A stretch of DNA of 64,000 bases, from contig NZ_JNXC01000035.1 of NCBI RefSeq assembly GCF_000716595.1, positions 10,103 to 74,102 on the forward strand, read 5' to 3'. Both the position numbers and the translations under genes were made by a program. The notes under the pieces are model-generated. The model was not told the origin of the DNA. It saw nothing but the letters and a program-made list of their open reading frames with translations, and ran no database searches. Positions 63,603 through 64,000 of this stretch are shown one piece after another. The stretch's first letter is position 1, and each line of letters starts with the position of its first letter. Origin of the DNA: Saccharothrix sp. NRRL B-16314. Lineage in GTDB: Bacteria; Actinomycetota; Actinomycetes; Mycobacteriales; Pseudonocardiaceae.

Positions 63603-63806
63603 GTGAGTCCTACGTTCACGCCCCGTGAGTCCTACGTTCGGAACCCCCGAGTTCAACGCTCAGAACACGGCCGCCGCTCCTGAGCGTTGAACTCGGGGTA
63701 CCGGAACGTAGGACTCACCCGTTCCGAACGTAGGACTCACCCGTTCTGAACGTAGGACTCACGCGTTCTGAACGTAGGACTCACGCGTTCTGAACGTAGG
63801 ACTCAC
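63603..63806. repeat. Head-to-head 22-bp repeat array between two convergent genes
   Basis: Plus-oriented units 63603-63624, 63625-63646 (type A) and 63647-63668 (type B); 6-bp centre 63669-63674; then minus-oriented B' 63675-63696 and five A' units 63697-63718, 63719-63740, 63741-63762, 63763-63784, 63785-63806. All are 22 bp in strict register. Each half reads away from its gene's stop codon (63599 plus strand, 63818 minus strand). The B-B' pair makes a perfect 15-bp stem core. Confidence 0.95.
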
Positions 63807-63817
63807 GGCGGGGTGGG

Positions 63818-63953
63818 TTAGCGGTCGTTGCCGTTCAGGCGTTGGGAGAGGCCCGGTGGGCGCTGGTCGGGGCCGCCGGAGAGGCGTTGCGACAGCGACG
63901 GGCGGGAGGCGGGGACCTGCTGCACCGTGGGCACCGGGCCCGGGGCCTCGCGC
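63818..63953 (-). CDS. C-terminal end of an unidentified protein (5' part missing)
   Basis: Only 44 codons plus stop remain: ...PTVQQVPASRPSLSQRLSGG, then PDQRPPGLSQRLNGNDR. LSQRL occurs twice in a Pro-rich tail. The frame is cut by adapter at 63954. No family can be named. Stop TAA at 63818-63820; convergent with the NUDIX gene. Translation into the adapter would add a false MYKRQ-type start in another frame. Confidence 0.7.
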
Positions 63954-64000
63954 CTGTCTCTTATACACATCTGACGCTGCCGACGACTCCTTACGTGTAG
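63954..64000 (+). other. Untrimmed Nextera adapter and index (not genomic)
   Basis: CTGTCTCTTATACACATCT begins at 63954, followed by GACGCTGCCGACGA, the reverse complement of the Nextera read-1 adapter. Bases 63987-63994 (CTCCTTAC) equal the reverse complement of i5 index GTAAGGAG (recalled as S505), and GTGTAG is the start of the P5 part. These 47 bases are library sequence. Confidence 0.98.

Noticed and set aside
63603..63806. CRISPR array
   Set aside because: Direct repeats of 22 bp are contiguous with no unique spacers and change orientation halfway; no cas genes.

Overview
The window looks like chromosomal DNA from a high-GC filamentous actinomycete, most likely a member of the Pseudonocardiales (Saccharothrix / Lentzea / Actinosynnema type). 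This rests on the very G+C-rich codon use, frequent GTG/TTG starts, two WhiB proteins, a mycothiol-type SigH/anti-sigma pair, MtrAB-LpqB, coenzyme F420 genes and Ni-superoxide dismutase. The genus is an inference; there is no rRNA here to confirm it. The last 47 bases (63954-64000) are not genomic: they are untrimmed Nextera adapter plus an index, so the sequence really ends at 63953.

Layout. 1-17 kb is accessory and housekeeping: an osmoprotectant-type ABC transporter cut by the window start, a branched-polyamine-synthase-like protein, a Pro/Gln-rich membrane protein, a YbaB / WXG100-like pair, a five-PAS GGDEF-EAL protein, NAD-malic enzyme, an RmlC-like sugar epimerase, the divergent sodX/sodN pair, a phosphatase-acetyltransferase pair, a MarR regulator, a DUF574 methyltransferase and a secreted trypsin-like protease.

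17-63.6 kb follows, with gaps and insertions, the gene order known from Mycobacterium tuberculosis around Rv3218-Rv3262: lipid kinase, whiB1, pdtaS, biotinyl protein, rshA, sigH, SRAP, aroA, rsgA, DUF6912, WS/DGAT, Rv3235-like, secA, hpf, comF, lpqB, mtrB, mtrA, tmk, ahcY, manA, SIS protein, manB, DUF3499, Rv3259-like, whiB2, fbiA, fbiB. Insertions between ahcY and manA include a polytopic membrane hydrolase, an orphan GlmL-like ASKHA protein, an APC permease and a CDF transporter. Functionally the block couples thiol-oxidative stress (SigH-RshA), cell-cycle and envelope signalling (MtrAB-LpqB, WhiB1, WhiB2), protein export (SecA), ribosome hibernation, activated mannose supply and F420 synthesis.

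The most unusual content is between the genes. (i) A 22-bp repeat family with two unit types (A, core GAGTCCTACGTTC; B, core GAGTTCAACGCTC) starts right after stop codons and reads away from the gene. Between two convergent genes at 63603-63806 two such arrays meet head to head, giving A2-B / B'-A5'. (ii) A 25-33 bp element built on GGTCGCGTCGATCGTTCGCG forms the leader of both mtrB and the APC permease, with a third, enlarged copy in the secA-hpf gap. (iii) Three genes carry short tandem duplications lying across or starting at their own stop codon. (iv) Upstream of sigH is an exact GGAAT-N18-GTT promoter, and upstream of whiB1 are two exact GTGA-N6-TCAC (CRP-type) sites. No IS element, CRISPR array, tRNA or rRNA was found.
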